Assembly: GCA_031835245.1 (NCBI GenBank)
Contig: JAVKOQ010000153.1
Location: 1-64,000, forward strand
Reading direction: 5' to 3'
Length of the DNA: 64,000 nt
Source of the DNA: Balamuthia mandrillaris
Taxonomy: Eukaryota > Discosea > Longamoebia > Balamuthiidae
A program made the position numbers and the translations under genes. Shown piece after piece: positions 27,499 to 38,157 of the stretch (the stretch's first letter is position 1; every line of letters begins with the position of its first letter). Below the pieces are notes generated by a model. The model had not been told where the DNA came from and made no database searches. It worked only from the letters and a program-made list of their open reading frames with translations.

Positions 27499-28179
27499 TC
27501 AGTTGTTGATGAGGGAGTAACCCCTCTCTCTCGCCTTGAAAGCGAAGAAGAGAGCGATGGTGGTGGCCAGGAAGAACGGCCATGCAACTAGCGCAAACCA
27601 CCACCCCACCGGCGCCCAGGTCAACTCGAGCTTGCTTCCCTCGTTCTCCAACGTTTGAGTGCCGATGAAGCTGTCCCACGGTCCTGGGAGATGCAAGTTT
27701 CCGTGACCGTGGTCCCAGCCTAGCGGAGCAGTGGCCGCAAAAACTACAATGGCCAGGGTGAGCAAGACTAAGCCCAATGCTCCCAAGAGGCAGACTGCTG
27801 TGGTGAGCGCAGAAGAGGTGGAAGAACCCGCTCTCATGCAACAACAACGAACGGAGAAGAAGAGGGTCGCCACCAGAGCGAAGATAGTGGCGAAGAGCAT
27901 AAGGAACAAGGTGGGAGCGTAGACAGCAGCGAAGTGGTTGTCTTGGTTCTCAGTCCAAAAAGCCACCACGGGCTCTGGGCAGGACTCAGATCCGCAAGCG
28001 CCAGAGGGGGTGCAAACCACGTGAGCCCAGAAGAAAACTATTCTCCAAGTACAGCTCTCCCCATCGAAGGAATAACCGTAAGTCCAGGTGTACCAGGGTA
28101 CGACCAAGGAGACGAAGAGCAAGACCAGAGCAGTCCAACCGAAGCAGCTGCCATAGACGTTATTCTTCGTCGCTGGCAT
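27499..28179 (-). CDS. Four-helix membrane protein of the tandem array, copy F (226 aa)
   Basis: The start is at 28179 (MPATKNNVYGSCFGW). It belongs to the E/F subfamily: FFWAHVVCTPSGACGSESC, VAFWTENQDNHFAAVYAPTLF, SVRCCCMRAGSSTSSALTTA, GPWDSFIGTQ, WAPVGWWFALVAWPFF and the tail GYSLINN (YSLI). The second loop has a short His/Gly-rich insert (DHGHGNLH). The 5' flank holds the hairpin element at 28247-28273, 68 bp before the ATG. Confidence 0.8.
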   Translation of the reverse strand: MPATKNNVYGSCFGWTALVLLFVSLVVPWYTWTYGYSFDGESCTWRIVFFWAHVVCTPSGACGSESCPEPVVAFWTENQDNHFAAVYAPTLFLMLFATIFALVATLFFSVRCCCMRAGSSTSSALTTAVCLLGALGLVLLTLAIVVFAATAPLGWDHGHGNLHLPGPWDSFIGTQTLENEGSKLELTWAPVGWWFALVAWPFFLATTIALFFAFKARERGYSLINN

Positions 28180-28449
28180 TCCGTATGTTATTATGCGAGA
28201 AGGCCAAGGAAAGTTAGAGGTGTAACCGAGAGTTTTGTTTTCGAAAAGCTGCGTCGCAGGTAATCCGCAGCTTGGCTCTTGTTGTGGTTTGTGGAGGGTA
28301 ACAAGGAAAAAAAACAAAAACAAAACTCCAAGTTTTTAACTTGGGCCCTGGAGACCAGTAAAAAAAAACTTTTCTTCTTCCTCGAGTCCATTTTCTTGGC
28401 TGGCTCCACCGTCTCTTGCGAAAAGCTTAACTAACTATTCCACACACAC

Positions 28450-28484
<35 letters not shown>

Positions 28485-29003
28485 CCAAAACTTGGCGAAA
28501 TGGTTGCTTGTAATGTGTGCCGGTGGGAATGAAACGAGCCTCACATAAAGCTACCCAAAGAAGAATGGCGCCACGCTTTGCTCTGTTACTGTAAGTTTCA
28601 AACCACCAATCAAAAATCAAAACAGAGGCTGAATCAGAAATCAAAAACAAGATGACCAATCATCATTCAGAGATCATTCATTTTTCTCAATATCCTTGTA
28701 TAAAAATATAATATATCCTTTTTAAAAAATAAAAAGGATTTTTCTCGATGTATTTTTTGTCGACGATAAACTAGCATAGTATTATTTTTGTTTTGCGATA
28801 ATTGTGTAATTGTGTAATTATTGTCTAGATATATCGATACTTTTCGTTTTGGCAAATTCCTTATTGAGACAGGCAAGCCAGCCAAAAGAGATCTTGCATG
28901 AGAGGGCTTGGGGGGGGGGCCCCCGCTTTTCCGCACGTTTGCAATGAACTGCGACACAACAAGCACTCCGGCTGCCTCATCGTTGGTGAAGGGGATAGGA
29001 TAT
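28180..29003. other. Spacer between array copies F and G with dispersed repeat and CA microsatellite
   Basis: It holds the copy F promoter hairpin (28247-28273), a (CA)n tract (28440-28480), and a dispersed repeat (about 28577-28632) that recurs at about 55780-55835. A very AT-rich stretch (28690-28860) includes TTTTTTGTCGACGATAAA near 28754. A run of G/C (28910-28923) precedes the 3' end of copy G. Confidence 0.5.
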
Positions 29004-29702
29004 TTAATGGTTGATAATAGAGTAACCGGCTTCTCTGTGCCCCGATCGAAAAGCAACGGCGAGAGCGATGGTAGTGCCAACCATGAAAGGCCAGCCGACG
29101 AGGGCGAACCACCAGCCCACCGGAGCCCATGCTGAGGTCTCGAGTATCCCACCGGCTAGCTCCGCTTCGTTGTGGCCGATGAAGCTGTCCCAAGGGCCCT
29201 TTAAGGTCTGTGTCTCGTCGTTCACGTTGGCCTTCCAAGCATTGGGCAGAGCGGCGGCGAAAAGAATGATGGCCACGGTGAGCCCCAGCACGCCCAAAAC
29301 GGCCAAGATGAGGGCAACCTTGGTGAGCAACTCAGCTCGAGAGGAAGAACCTTTCATGCAACAACAACGGGCGGAGAAGACCACAGCGGCCGACAAGGCG
29401 ATGATGGTGGCGAAGAGCATGAGGAAGAAGGTCGGAGCGAAGACTGGCCCAAAGTGGTTGTCTTTCTCTCCCCAGAACGCCTTAACGTTCTTGCCGCATC
29501 CGTTCTCGCACGCGGCAGAGGAGGAGCACACGGTGTGAGCCCAGAAAAAGAAAAGAGCAGTCGAGCAGTCTTCGCGGTCGGCATAGATACTTTCGGTCTT
29601 TGCTGTGGCGAGGTACCAGGGGATGACCAAGGAGAGGAAGAGCAAGATAAGGGCGGTCCAACCAAGGCAGCTCCCGCATACATTGTTGGCCGTGGCGGAC
29701 AT
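29004..29702 (-). CDS. Four-helix membrane protein of the tandem array, copy G (232 aa)
   Basis: The start is at 29702 (MSATANNVCGSCLGW). Landmarks: LLFLSLVIPWYLATAKTES, FFFWAHTVCSSSAAC, KAFWGEKDNHFGPVFAPTFF, SARCCCMKGSSSRAELL, GPWDSFIGHNE, WAPVGWWFALVGWPF and the tail GYSIINH (YSII). This is the right-hand end of the array. It shares more with C and D in its loops and more with A in its tail (REAGYSI). The gene faces away from the Dps-like gene, with about 1 kb between them. Confidence 0.8.
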   Translation of the reverse strand: MSATANNVCGSCLGWTALILLFLSLVIPWYLATAKTESIYADREDCSTALFFFWAHTVCSSSAACENGCGKNVKAFWGEKDNHFGPVFAPTFFLMLFATIIALSAAVVFSARCCCMKGSSSRAELLTKVALILAVLGVLGLTVAIILFAAALPNAWKANVNDETQTLKGPWDSFIGHNEAELAGGILETSAWAPVGWWFALVGWPFMVGTTIALAVAFRSGHREAGYSIINH

Positions 29703-30231
29703 TTTGGGGTTCGTTGTTGGCTTGCTGTCGTCCACTGTTGCGAGATGAACAGGCACAATGCTACCAAAACCTGCCCTTTTTATGGTCTGGCGAAGCCGCG
29801 AGGCCAATCGAAACCGCACCGCACTTCTTTCTTTTAACACCTTGCGTTACACCATCACCCCAAACGGGGGACTTTTCGTTCTGGTTGGACTTGTTTCGTG
29901 GTCCCCCTGCCTCATCGTCTCGCGTTTCGGTGGAGCACGGTCTCGGTTTAATTACTCAATGTCACGTGTAACGCATTATAGCACACGTGACTATGCCTCA
30001 TACCAGCCAACCTTCTTAGGGGTAAGGGAGGGAGGAGGTTGGCCGAGAGGCCTTAAAAGTCTCTAAAGTAAAAGAGACTAAGTCCCAGGGCAGGGCCTCT
30101 CGCCCTATCAGGAGAGGTTTGCTCCCCGAGAGGATCAAAAGGAAAGTGAGAGAGAAACGCTCGGCATAGGGGAGGAGTAGCACTTGAAAGTCAACGAAAA
30201 AAAAAAAAACACATACGAAGCCATGTTTGAG

Positions 30232-30262
<31 letters not shown>

Positions 30263-30735
30263 GCGAGAGAGAGAGAGAGAAACCCACCCACTGTTCTCGG
30301 ACCAAATTGATGGTATTCGGGTGAAACTTCACCGTTGTTGTTACGAGGGAGCCTTCAAACGACACCACGAGCGTACGAATTCGTGGCCCTTTGGGAGGGT
30401 TTTCTTGGAGTTTCTCAGCAGCTCCACAGGCAGAAACAGCAATAGAGCAGAAAGTTCAAACAGAGTCAACCGCCACAGAAACCTTCATTTGTATTCCCTC
30501 TTTCCATTTCCTCTTTCCTTCTCCATTCGCAGCCTCTTCGTCCGCCTTTACACATGGATTTTCCGTGCTTCAATGGCTTATTCTCACCATTCCATCCCTA
30601 TATATACCGTTGCTCTCTGTTCCACCATTTCAACTTCATTCACACAGCAAAAGCAACACTCACACACACACAAAAGCAAAGCGCTTACCACCAACACTTC
30701 AACAACAATAACAACAACCCACCGGTACCATCACC
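29703..30735. promoter_or_regulatory. Divergent promoter region between array copy G and the Dps-like gene
   Basis: GTCACGTGT (29961-29969) and ACACGTGAC (about 29983-29991) form a perfect inverted repeat, each arm holding a CACGTG E-box. A hairpin-rich stretch runs from 30030 to 30130. GA-rich microsatellite lies at 30232-30280. CTATATATACC (about 30599-30609) is a good TATA box, 127-137 bp before the Dps-like ATG at 30736, leaving a 100-nt leader rich in CA and CAA, typical of strongly translated messages. Confidence 0.6.
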
Positions 30736-31449
30736 ATGGCAGAATTCAGATTGGAGACTCAGTCCATCAGGCCCAACGTGGGCATGGACCAACAGGAAGT
30801 CCACCAGTGCGGCGACGTCCTCAGCAAGCTCTTTGCGGACCAGTGGGTGCTGGCCACCAAGTCCCTGAACTGCAAGCACAACGTGCTGGGCAAGCGCAGG
30901 GAGATGCTCAAGGACCTCTTCAAGGTGATCAACAAGAACTTCATCATCTCCACGGAGATCACGGCCAAGGAGCTGAGGAACCTGGGCTTCCGTGTGCCTC
31001 ACCTCCCTGAGATGCTGGAGCTGACCAGGATCTCCCCCTCGCCCAGGGGCGAGAAGTGGCCCGACGCGGACACCATGGTGAGCAACTTGCTGGAGGACGT
31101 GGAGAGGGTCATCCAGGTGCTCTACAAAGATGCCATCAGGTTCGATAAGCAGGACATCAAGGCCCCTGATGTGGAGGACTTCCTCGAGGACACCCTGAGG
31201 AACCACAAGGAGATCGCCAAGAAGCTGCGCTGCCACTTGGAGCAGAAGGGCGGCGTCAGCGGACGCTACGGAGGTGGCGGCTACGGAGAGAAGGGCCGCG
31301 GTTGGGAGAAGAGCGGCATCAGCGGTGGCGGCGGCTTGGAGCGTGGCGAGAAGCGCTGGGAGAAGAGCGGCGTCAGCGGCGGCGGCTACGGCGAGAAGAG
31401 CGGCATCAGCGGCTACGAACGCAGCAGCTATGGCGGCCGCTACTGGTAA
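30736..31449 (+). CDS. Dps/ferritin-like protein with a glycine-rich repetitive C-terminal tail (237 aa)
   Basis: The core (about residues 20-165) follows the Dps plan: VLSKLFADQWVLATKSLNCKHNVLG corresponds to the L-A-Y-L-KT-N-HWN-V-G block, LKDLFKVINKNF to the next helix, and AKELRNLGFRVPHLPEML to the A-RI-LG-P block. KHN replaces HWN, and the usual second His, Asp and Glu of the ferroxidase site are not evident, so iron oxidation may be lost. The tail (residues 173-237) repeats GEKSGISGGG and WEKSG units with Arg and ends YGGRYW, resembling RGG-type nucleic-acid-binding tails. Codon use is strongly biased to G/C-ending codons, unlike the neighbours, so the gene is probably very highly expressed. 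Single exon. A bacterial origin is possible. Confidence 0.65.
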   Translation: MAEFRLETQSIRPNVGMDQQEVHQCGDVLSKLFADQWVLATKSLNCKHNVLGKRREMLKDLFKVINKNFIISTEITAKELRNLGFRVPHLPEMLELTRISPSPRGEKWPDADTMVSNLLEDVERVIQVLYKDAIRFDKQDIKAPDVEDFLEDTLRNHKEIAKKLRCHLEQKGGVSGRYGGGGYGEKGRGWEKSGISGGGGLERGEKRWEKSGVSGGGYGEKSGISGYERSSYGGRYW

Positions 31450-31684
31450 GCTGCGCCAGCAGAGAAGCCAGGCAGTCTTCAGCCCTTCCTCTCGTCTTCC
31501 TTTCCTTTTCTGAGACTGCTGACGTATTCTCGTCGACCTTTTATCGACTTTTGTTTCCTTTTATAAATAAACTCTGAACAATTGTCGATACCAATTCAAT
31601 AATATTCTCTAAGTTTATTTTTTGTCGACAAAAGAAAGAAAGAAAGTAGCGGAGCAAGAAGGAGAGAGAGAGAGAGCAGGAGAG

Positions 31685-33035
31685 ATGAAGAACCACCGAG
31701 GTGGGAGTGGTGGTGTTGGCAGCAATGCAACCGCCCAAACCAAGAGTAGAAAGGCCTTGAGCAACGTGACCTCTCAGATGAGACAAAAGCAGCAGCAGCA
31801 GCAGAAACGCCCGGACAAAAAACAACGGATTGAGCTGCACTACCCCTGCCTTTACATGCGGCAGGAGCTCAAAGACTCTTGGCTTCATCGTACGCTTAGC
31901 AAACGTACCTCCACCTTTGTTTTTTCGCTCTGGTTCTCTCTTGTTTGTTATTCAATTTTGTGTAAAGATAATGTGAAGGTGATATGTAGAGACGGGCTCG
32001 ACGTCGATCTGTTGCTGTCGGCCAATGACTGCGCCGTCGCTTGCTTCAAAGAGTCGACCATGCCTGATTCGCTGTCTGGTTTAGAGCGACAGCTCCAAGC
32101 CTTCAAAAATGTACACATACATGTTTTAGCCTTTTCCCTTTGGGCTCTTGTATTTGTCGTTTCGTTGTTCGTCCTTCGCTTTTCTTTTTATTTTTCTTTA
32201 TCTTATTTCTTTCTTTTCTTTCTTTTCTTTCTTTTTTTTCTTTCTTTTCTTTTGTTCTGTGGTTTGTTATTTGCGTTACCGACGGTTGACCAAAAAAAAA
32301 AAAAAAAGCATGCCGCTGGTCTAGTGTTGTTCTCTTTAACGAGTGCGACACAGGCTTGGTTTCACGAGTTCCAAATGCACGTTGTCCTTGAACTGGGTAA
32401 GTTCGTGTTTGTGGTTTGTTTATGCGTGGGCTGCAAATACTTACTGTTGGATGGAAACTAGGCTATCGCTTCATTCCCTTCTCATCAGAAACAGAGTTGG
32501 CCAAATACCTCGCTATCTCGGTTCTTCTCCTTCCCTCCTTGTCCTTTGTGCTTCTCCGTTTTTATGTATTTTGCTGACAACCTCTTTGTTCTTTGTTATT
32601 CTTCATCTCCTCCTTTTATCCAGCTAAGAACGGCAAGCGCACAAAACGAACAAAACACGTATAATACGGCACTGCCGGTACCCCCAGAAGCTGTTCTGCG
32701 AACGGCCAGCACCATTCCAAAGGTTAAAAATAAGGCACCCAAGCTGCTAGCCGAGTTTGGAGGTTTGTACCTTTCATCATGTTTTTTCGTTCCTTCGATA
32801 ATCATTCCTCTCTCCTCTCCTGTTCATGCATTCGTTCTTATTCAGCGTTAAGCACACTCGCCAACGCAGGTCCAGAGGTAAGTTAAAGTTATCCTTTGCT
32901 TATCTGCTTCTTGATGTACATCATTTAACTTTTTTGCCACAGGACTTGGCATCGGTGGACGGGTTAGGCCCAGCCACTGCACAACATATTTATGATTTCT
33001 TTCACAACTCATTTTACTCAGAGTATTCCACGTGA
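31685..33035 (+). CDS. FAAP24-like XPF-family protein (Fanconi anaemia core complex-type)
   Basis: In animals FAAP24 pairs with FANCM and guides the repair of stalled forks. Order of blocks: a basic Gln-rich N-terminus (31685-31815), YMRQELKDSWLHRTLSK (about 31855-31905), DNVKVICRDGLDVDLLLSAN (about 31969-32030; compare the human LIFEDGLTPDFYLSN block), then AVACFKES and LERQLQAFKN. Exons near 32345-32400, VLELG and YRFIPFSSETELAKYLAI (from 32463), follow. LRTASTIPKVKNKAPKLLAEFGG (about 32696-32762; human LLRTVQQIPGVGKVKAPLLLQKF) and LASVDGLGPATAQHIYDFF (about 32944-33003) form the two helix-hairpin-helix motifs. No nuclease motif is seen, as expected. About seven exons. TTTTTTGTCGACAAAAG lies 55-65 bp before the chosen ATG; an ATG at 31622 is also in frame. 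Confidence 0.75.
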
Positions 33036-33508
33036 TAAGTCACACAAGAGACAGCCTCGGTTTGTCAGCGTGCTCAAACATTAGGAAGCGTACTCTATAA
33101 GTACCCTCGTAGCTCGGCCTTGCGGAATGTAACCTGTGCTCCCAACAACGACAGCAGAAGAGCTCCTCGCCAGTTTGCAACTCGACGTTTCATTTTGGGT
33201 TGCTATTTTGTATCTTTTTTCCTTAGTATTACTAATGATATTCCATTACCGTTATCGTTTCTCTTACCAACTCTCTTCAACATCGCCTACCCCAACTATG
33301 ATTTCTGTTAACGTTATTAATATGGCAGGTGATCGGCCATTTGAAACTATTGGTGGCTAGTTTTCTACTACAGAAACAAATTCCCGACGCTCTCTCCATT
33401 TGAACAATTCGTATCCTCGCTTCTCATCAACCTTGCCCTTCCTTCTTTTCTTTTTATTGTGACGCAAAGCCAAAAGAAAAATACGCACAAGGGACGAGCA
33501 GCAGTTCA
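33036..33508 (+). other. Possible small two-exon gene, otherwise intergenic
   Basis: TTAEELLASLQLD (33148-33186), a GT donor at 33187, an AG acceptor ending at 33328 and VIGHLKLLVASFLLQKQIPD to a stop at 33401-33403 join in phase and look protein-like. CTATAAG near 33095 may be its TATA box. No ATG was found in frame, so either a first exon is missed or this is a relic. I do not recognise the product. The region also holds the promoter of the receptor kinase at 33509. Confidence 0.3.
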
Positions 33509-36500
33509 ATGGCATCGACGGCCTTTTTCCAACGGGCGGGGCAGATATTCCTTCTTCTTTGCTTCATCTGCCAACTGGTCTCCGCCACATTCCGCTTCAA
33601 AGGAGTTGAGCCGATCGCCCCGACGCCCGGCACGCAGGCCACGGTACAGTTTGAGACACTGGACACCCATGCTATGAGAGAAGGCATTTGGCGATATGAA
33701 GCAAGCGTTAGTACCGGAGATAAACTTACCTGTACGTTGTTTTGTGTTCCACTTGTTATGTTGTGTTTTGTGTTTACTTATGTTTGGCTTTGCTTTTGGT
33801 TGTATACATGACTGCTTACTTGACGATTTATTTGTCCGCGACAGTATCACATAATGATGGGCGCGAAACTTCGTTTGACCGTTGGTACTGCGTCAACGCT
33901 CCCGCAATAACGAACTATTGCAGCCGCATAACACCTGCGTCAATCACTCCGAACACTATTTTCTCGGGTGTGTTCACAGTGCCTAGCAACAGCATTGAAG
34001 CTCGAATTGATGCCTCTGCCGTTCTCACCACATCTACCATAGGTTTACTTCCTGTTATTCTTGCTTGCCTCGTTCTCTTCCTGCTTTGTAACCTTTGGTT
34101 TTTTTTTTCGTCGCTGCAAGGTACTCCTGCTCAAGTTCTGGATACCGCCAACGCAAATGGTAACTTTTATACGGGTGCTGCTATCTACGCTCTGGTCCCA
34201 TCTATCGTCAACCATTCTGCCGTGTTAACGCCAGGAGAGGTGCTTATGTTGGACCTTTCAATGGCCAACGCAGGGCCATCCAACGGAAGAGCCGCTACTT
34301 GTCGTGTGCAAGTGACGGTGGAGGGCAGTTGGGTAGATACCCTCGCTGGGTGCACTGAGATAGGTACACAGGAGTGGAACTGTGTGGCTTCAGTGGACGT
34401 TCCTGCTGCTGATTCAGGTGTGCATTCATTGTATCCTTTTTTTTAAGTCTTTTGTTATGTCTGTATGTGCTATTTTCTATATTCTTTCTTCTCTCTACCA
34501 AACTAACAATTCGCAATACAACAGTAATATCATTTGCATGGAGGATAGAGATACCACCTTACTATCGTGGCGATCTACACCTGTTAGTGGATGAGTGCAG
34601 CGCTCAAGGGACTGCAAGCACTGCTGCTCCCTCCACCTCAATCGCCATTCCCTTTGGCGCTCCTTCCTGGCATATTGCCACTCGTTTTTCAGGTTTGTCC
34701 TTTATTCTCACTTAAGTGTCATTCCCTTGTTAACGCAAAAACAAAAAACAACTAAAAAGCAGAAGCAGCCCAAAGCATCGAAATGGACAACGTGCTCGAC
34801 CTTGCCTCTGAGCTGGAAAACATGGGTCCCTCCACTTCTCTCTCCACCCTTTGCACGTGGCGCTTCTCCGTTTCCTCTTTGACTTTGGAAGGCACCAACT
34901 CTGTACTTCGTTCGTGTACTTCTTCTCTTAAAAGCAACAATGAAATGATGGAGGTCAGCTGCGAATTGGACGTGATAGGGGCAAGCACAACGATTCCAGT
35001 TCTCTCCATCTCTGCCAAACCGGAGTTGGCGGGCACCCCATCCTTCCTTGTGACTATGGAGTGCGTAGATGAATACGGAGAGTCAGTGCAATCGATAGCT
35101 GAAACGAGCATAATGGTCGTAGAACGGTTGGAAGGAGTTGCGATGGAAGTAAAGATTGTGAATGGAAAGCTAGCAGACACGGCTCAGAAGAGGCAGCACC
35201 AGGTTTGTTTGCTTCACTTTACGACCTTCCTGCGTTTCATATATGAACTATATGACCTGCTTTCCCTTTTCGTCTTCCTCACCTAATATCTCGACAGAAT
35301 GGCTTCACGGAAAAGGAACTTGGTACAACGAATGAAGGACAGCTGATTTTTGATGAAGCTCTTATGTTCGTCTTTAACGCAACAAGCGAAGGTGCACTAT
35401 ACGCCAGAAACATCACCTGCAACGTTCAACTTGGCGGAAGAGATGCTCCTCTTTTGACTCCTCCCGCATTTGACTCCATGTGTGAGGATATGGGGTCTCT
35501 TCTTTCAGGTGTGCGAGTGTGGCGATGCCACTTTGCAGAGTTGTGGTTCGATAGGCCTTCCATAAGCCAATTTGTAATGCTTCCAGACAGTCGTGTGGAG
35601 ACGTTTGACGTTGCCGTGGAGTGTGCCACAAACTATCCTCAATCCATCACCAATCCTGTTTATCAACAAACTTTTCAGTTCATCCATGGTATCTTTCTTG
35701 CATTTGCTAATGTTTTTTTAAACTCTGAGTTCGTCTCATTGCTACTTGCTAACTAAAACTTACAGTGTCAAATGTTCCAGGAGACGGAGACAGCACGCCT
35801 TCTGAGCGTGCGGATGATGCTGAATCTGACGACAACACCAGTCTCATTGTCGGATTAACTCTGGGCCTGATTTTGCCGTTTATGTTGATTATGTTTGCTG
35901 CTCTCATCATTCTTTTCATCATTCTTCGAAGGAGAAAAGAGCAGAGATTGCAACAAAGCCAGAGAGACATGGAAAGAGATGCTGAGATGGACGTTTATGC
36001 CCCTGCAGGAAACATTTTTATGGGAAAAGAAAAGTCTGAAAAAGGCGGAGACAAGACTGTTACTCCGGTCAACGAGAACTATCAGAGGACATCTACATGG
36101 GAAATCCCATTTGCAGAACTGGAGTTTGATGAAGAGATTGGCAAAGGGTTTGTTAGTTCTGGTTCCCTTTTTTCTTTTGTGTGGTTAACATTTAAGAAAC
36201 AGAGAGTTTGGAACGGTGTGGCGAGGAACTTGGAGAGAAACGACTGTTGCTATCAAAATGGTTCTGCTCCTCATCTAGTCATTCATCTTCTTCTATTACC
36301 TCTGCTTATCCTTAATTTGGTATAGTTCAACTCAATAATGGACTCGGAAACAGCGAAAGCGAACTTTAAGGCTGAATGTGAGATTATGAAGTTTGTCATT
36401 CTTTCTTTCTTCTGTGCTTTTCACCTGCCTCACTTTTTATCTTTTCCTTTTGACGCATAGACATTTGCGACCCCACACAAACGTGATGCAACTGTTTGGC

Positions 36501-37417
36501 GTATCGATGGAGGGCAGCACACCGTGGTGTCTGGTCATGGAATACTTGGCTCAAGGCAATCTTCTTCACTTCTTACAACAATCCGCCAACGACACAAACA
36601 AGACAACATTGGAAAGAAATAAGACAGCGGTGAGAATGGCGAGAGAGATCGCAGCGGGAATGCATCATCTTCACTCGGAGAACATTGTGCATCGTGACTT
36701 GGCTGCTCGCAATGTTTTGTTGACTGGTGATTTGACTGTCAAAGTTGCCGGTTCGTGTTTATTCATACTTCTCTTCTTGTTCTTGTTCTGTATATGTTTC
36801 TCTCTGCCGGAACATTCTCCTCACCTCTCCTTGCAACTCATTGCGATAATAGACTTCGGCTTGTCGACGGCGAGCGAGGAAGAACATTCGCAAACAATCC
36901 CCATACGTTGGACCCCTCCGGAATACTTTCACAAGCGAACATTCGACAAGAAATCTGATGTTTGGAGTTCGTTTGTTCTCTCCTTGCGACTTCTGTTCTT
37001 CCTTTCATTTGTTATTCTTATACAAATTACAACAAACAGGTTATGGAGTATTGTTGTGGGAGCTCTTGAACGAAGGAAAGACGCCCTATCCCAATATGAC
37101 TATAGAGGAAGTCATTAACGCCGTTATGGATGGTTTGTTTCCTCTATTTCCTCCTTTCGTGTTTTTAAAACAAAACGAGTAACGAAAAAAAAAAAATATA
37201 AGGTTACGTGTTGACGTTGGATGAGGACGCTCCTTCTGTATTGCGAGAAATTATAGCCCAGTGTTTCCACTTCAATCCTGATAAACGGTAAAAACCTGCT
37301 TCCTCTTTTGCTTTCTTTTTTGTTTCGTGCTGACATGAAAGCCTTTTCTCCCTGACCAACAGACCTACGTTCAAAGCCATCGTGAAGTTGCTCAAAGAGG
37401 ATAAAGAATGGAAGTGA
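33509..37417 (+). CDS. Receptor tyrosine kinase 1 with DUF11-like ectodomain repeats
   Basis: The signal peptide is MASTAFFQRAGQIFLLLCFI, cleaved near LVSA/TFRFKG. The ectodomain (33590-35690) spans several exons and repeats a motif with NAGPS or NMGPS followed by CTW-F or WNCVAS spacing, resembling the DUF11 repeat of prokaryotic surface proteins. The membrane helix is about 35846-35925 (LIVGLTLGLILPFMLIMFAALIIL, marked by its first and last residues), followed by RRRK. The kinase starts at WEIPFAELEFDEEIGKG, then FGTVWRGTWRETTVAIKM (active-site Lys), AECEIMK, HTNVMQLFGVS, HRDLAARNVLL, DFGLST, IPIRWTPPEYF and RPTFKAIVKLLKEDKEWK at the stop (37415-37417). All catalytic residues are present. 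HRDLAARN favours tyrosine specificity. A paralogue starts at 42054. Confidence 0.85.
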
Positions 37418-38150
37418 AACAAATGTGTTTCAGCTCTGTATTATTTTTTTTAATGTGTTATTTAATTTACTTTTTAATGAAGCCTTTCCATTTTCTTACT
37501 TCCTCGTGCTCTAGAACAACCACGGCCGTTGGATATGACAACTTTTCAATGGAAGTATCGAAAAATTATCCAAAAATTTTTTTCCAAACCGCAGCATAAC
37601 CCCACCCTATTATCAAGTGCCCTATGTATTACTCTTTCCTTATTTGATTTGTGTCGACCAAACACAGCACTATTTGTGCACACGAGCAGCACGTCTTCCG
37701 CTAACCTCCTTCACCTGATTAGCCCTCATTGTGCGGCTAGCCATTCACCTCACATGTAGCAACTTGAGCAGCATCATGAGCTTGCTTTGCTTCACGCTTT
37801 CCCATTTTGGTATTCTTCTTTTCTTGCTGGCTTCGCAGCAGTAGCTCTGAACTTATTTTTGAACAGCGTTGACATTATTAGTACCTGAGCAGTTCTTTCT
37901 TCTTCAGGAGTAGCAGTTTTGGTTATTTTTTGTTAGTTTAGGTGGTTTTTTGTGTATGTTGATTAAATTGTGGCTATTTGTTTTAAGGCAAAAACAATGG
38001 TTAAATAGGAAAAAAATAAAAAACAAAGAGAGAGTTACATTCCTTAATAACAAGCAAATTTTAAACTTTTTGCCAAGCAAAACTTAACACAAAAAAAAAA
38101 TGAGAATGCTATTCCAATAAAAAGAAAAAAAGAAATACTTTCCTTAATAC
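37418..38150. other. AT-rich DNA downstream of receptor kinase 1
   Basis: No gene or clear motif beyond TGTGTCGACCAAAC near 37650. Base composition drops sharply in GC compared with flanking genes and stays low to about 41000, suggesting that the whole 37.5-41.8 kb block is inserted DNA. Confidence 0.4.
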
Positions 38151-38157
38151 TTATTTG

